From the NCBI RefSeq assembly GCF_002211285.1, contig NZ_LOKX01000012.1, forward strand, positions 248,001-312,000: DNA of 64,000 nucleotides, given 5' to 3'. This document shows positions 63,074-64,000 of this stretch, piece after piece (the first letter of the stretch is position 1; each line of letters begins with the position of its first letter). Under the pieces are notes generated by a model, which did no database searches, was not told where the DNA came from, and was given only the letters and a program-made list of their open reading frames with translations. Source of the stretch: Rhizobium sp. R635. Its GTDB lineage: Bacteria; Pseudomonadota; Alphaproteobacteria; Rhizobiales; Rhizobiaceae. Made by a program: the position numbers and the translations under genes.

Positions 63074-64000
63074 GCGATTTTCTCCTGACGAGAGGAAGCG
63101 GAGGTGGCGAGGCCGGCGACGCGGTTTTCACGGCGCAGGCGCCGCTCGCCCACGATGAGCTGGAAGCCGGCGATGACGGTGATCATCACGACGATCAGCA
63201 TGGAGGAATAGGCGATCGCTACGCCGTATTCGCCATTCTCGACGAGACCGACGATGTAGGAGGTCGCCATGTTGTACTCGGCGCTGACGAGGAAGATGAC
63301 GGCGCTGATGGAGGTGATGGCACGCACGAAGGAATAAACGAGCGCGGCGGTGATGGCAGGACGCAGGAGCGGCAAAATGACCTTGCGGATCGTGCGGAAG
63401 CTGTTGGCCCGGAGCGTCAGCGAGGCTTCGTCCAGGCTCTTGTCGAGCTGGCTCATCGCAGCGATGCCGCCGCGCACACCGACCGGCATGTTGCGGAAGA
63501 CGAAGCAGGCGATCAGGATCAGCGCCGAGCCGGTCATCTCGAGCGGCGGCAGGTTGAAGGCCATGATGTAGCTCACGCCGATGACCGTGCCGGGAATGGC
63601 AAAGCTCATCATCAGGGCGAATTCGAAGGCATTCTTGCCGGCGAATTTCTGACGCACGATGATATAGGCCGTCAGCAGACCGACGGCGGCCGTCAGCGGG
63701 GCGGAGATCAGCGCGATCTCCATCGTCGTCCAGAACGAGTTCCAGGCGACACCCGTCCAGGCGATCCCGTTTTCGAAGCTGATCGAGAAGGCCTTGGCGT
63801 AGTGGTCGAGCGTCAGCGAATTGTCGAGGCCCCAGGTCTTCACGAAGCCGCCGATCAGGATCATGCCGTAGATGACGAGGGTGAAGAGGATCCACGGGAT
63901 GACGACGGCGTGAACGCCGATCGACAGCCCGCGCGGCAGGGCGATATGCGATCCGCTGTCGCCCTTGCCGGTGACGGTGGCAAAGTTCTTGCCCGACAGC
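63070..64000 (-). CDS. ABC transporter permease, Fbp/phosphonate type (5' end outside window)
   Basis: At least 310 residues; the frame stays open past the window edge, where an F-A-T-V-T-G-K-G turn between two halves is visible. The C-terminal half has six segments and the loop A-S-L-T-L-R-A-N-S-F-R-T-I-R-K-V-I-L-P-L. The inner loop place and the first-half remnant suggest a fused two-module permease of the FbpB/ThiP kind. It pairs with the ATPase downstream; the binding protein should lie beyond the window. Confidence 0.88.
   Translation of the reverse strand, partial: LSGKNFATVTGKGDSGSHIALPRGLSIGVHAVVIPWILFTLVIYGMILIGGFVKTWGLDNSLTLDHYAKAFSISFENGIAWTGVAWNSFWTTMEIALISAPLTAAVGLLTAYIIVRQKFAGKNAFEFALMMSFAIPGTVIGVSYIMAFNLPPLEMTGSALILIACFVFRNMPVGVRGGIAAMSQLDKSLDEASLTLRANSFRTIRKVILPLLRPAITAALVYSFVRAITSISAVIFLVSAEYNMATSYIVGLVENGEYGVAIAYSSMLIVVMITVIAGFQLIVGERRLRRENRVAGLATSASSRQEKIA

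Noticed and set aside
1..64000. CRISPR arrays, tRNA, rRNA, riboswitches, plasmid replication genes
   Set aside because: Looked for regular repeats, clover-leaf patterns and repABC-type genes; none was seen by eye. A computed search (tRNAscan, Infernal) would settle it.

Overview
The window looks like DNA from an alphaproteobacterium of the Rhizobiales (Rhizobium, Agrobacterium or Ensifer type). This is inferred from gene content and base composition. It is packed with solute-binding-protein transporters, small catabolic operons and LysR, IclR, TetR and HTH regulators, as is usual on rhizobial plasmids, chromids and catabolic islands. I saw no rRNA, tRNA, CRISPR array, replication or conjugation gene.

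Layout. (1) 1-5050, plus strand: the tail of a GMC oxidoreductase, then cupin, alpha/beta hydrolase, aspartate-dehydrogenase-like protein, SDR, NIPSNAP, GlcG/HbpS and MFS genes, tightly packed or overlapping as one catabolic operon. (2) 5539-13916, minus strand: a LysR regulator, a PotDABC-type ABC importer, a three-part flavoenzyme (DAO-type FAD subunit, [2Fe-2S] subunit, FAD/BFD subunit) and RidA. This fits uptake and oxidation of an amine, opine or imino acid whose imine product RidA would hydrolyse. (3) 14317-22125, plus strand: a DHDPS/NAL-family aldolase, a Dpp/Opp-type ABC importer with a fused ATPase, an IclR regulator and a Gfo/Idh/MocA oxidoreductase. (4) 22273-26067: an unrecognised His-rich protein, a convergent HTH regulator with an unrecognised C-terminal domain, a Gfo/Idh/MocA-like protein lacking both usual catalytic residues, and a TIM-barrel isomerase/epimerase. 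This is the least explained part of the window. (5) 26151-27785: a decayed IS3-family element next to a broken AraC-type regulator. (6) 27851-38495, minus strand: a ThDP enzyme, a HisD-like dehydrogenase, a sugar ABC importer and two GMC oxidoreductases, probably expressed in the same direction as a pathway. (7) 39158-44098, plus strand: a glycoamylase-like protein, class IV aminotransferase, SET-like MFS, TIM-barrel protein and VOC protein; then on the minus strand a GH3 protein, an inositol-monophosphatase-family protein and a DUF1349 protein. (8) 47424-49313: an alpha/beta hydrolase, a DUF1330 protein and a divergent TetR with palindromic operator candidates. (9) 49394-59445, minus strand: SDR, split transketolase, a TRAP transporter, an RbsABC-type ABC importer and an amidohydrolase, with a divergent LysR at 59585. 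(10) 60449-64000: a relic-rich gap with a PlsY-like fragment, an inositol-monophosphatase-family protein, and the ATPase and partial permease of an iron/phosphonate-type ABC importer whose DNA looks more GC-rich than the rest.

Common themes are translationally coupled genes (ATGA, GTGA, TAATG overlaps), several TTG or GTG starts, and stem-loops just after solute-binding-protein genes. All functions are predictions from sequence read by eye; substrates are unknown unless stated.
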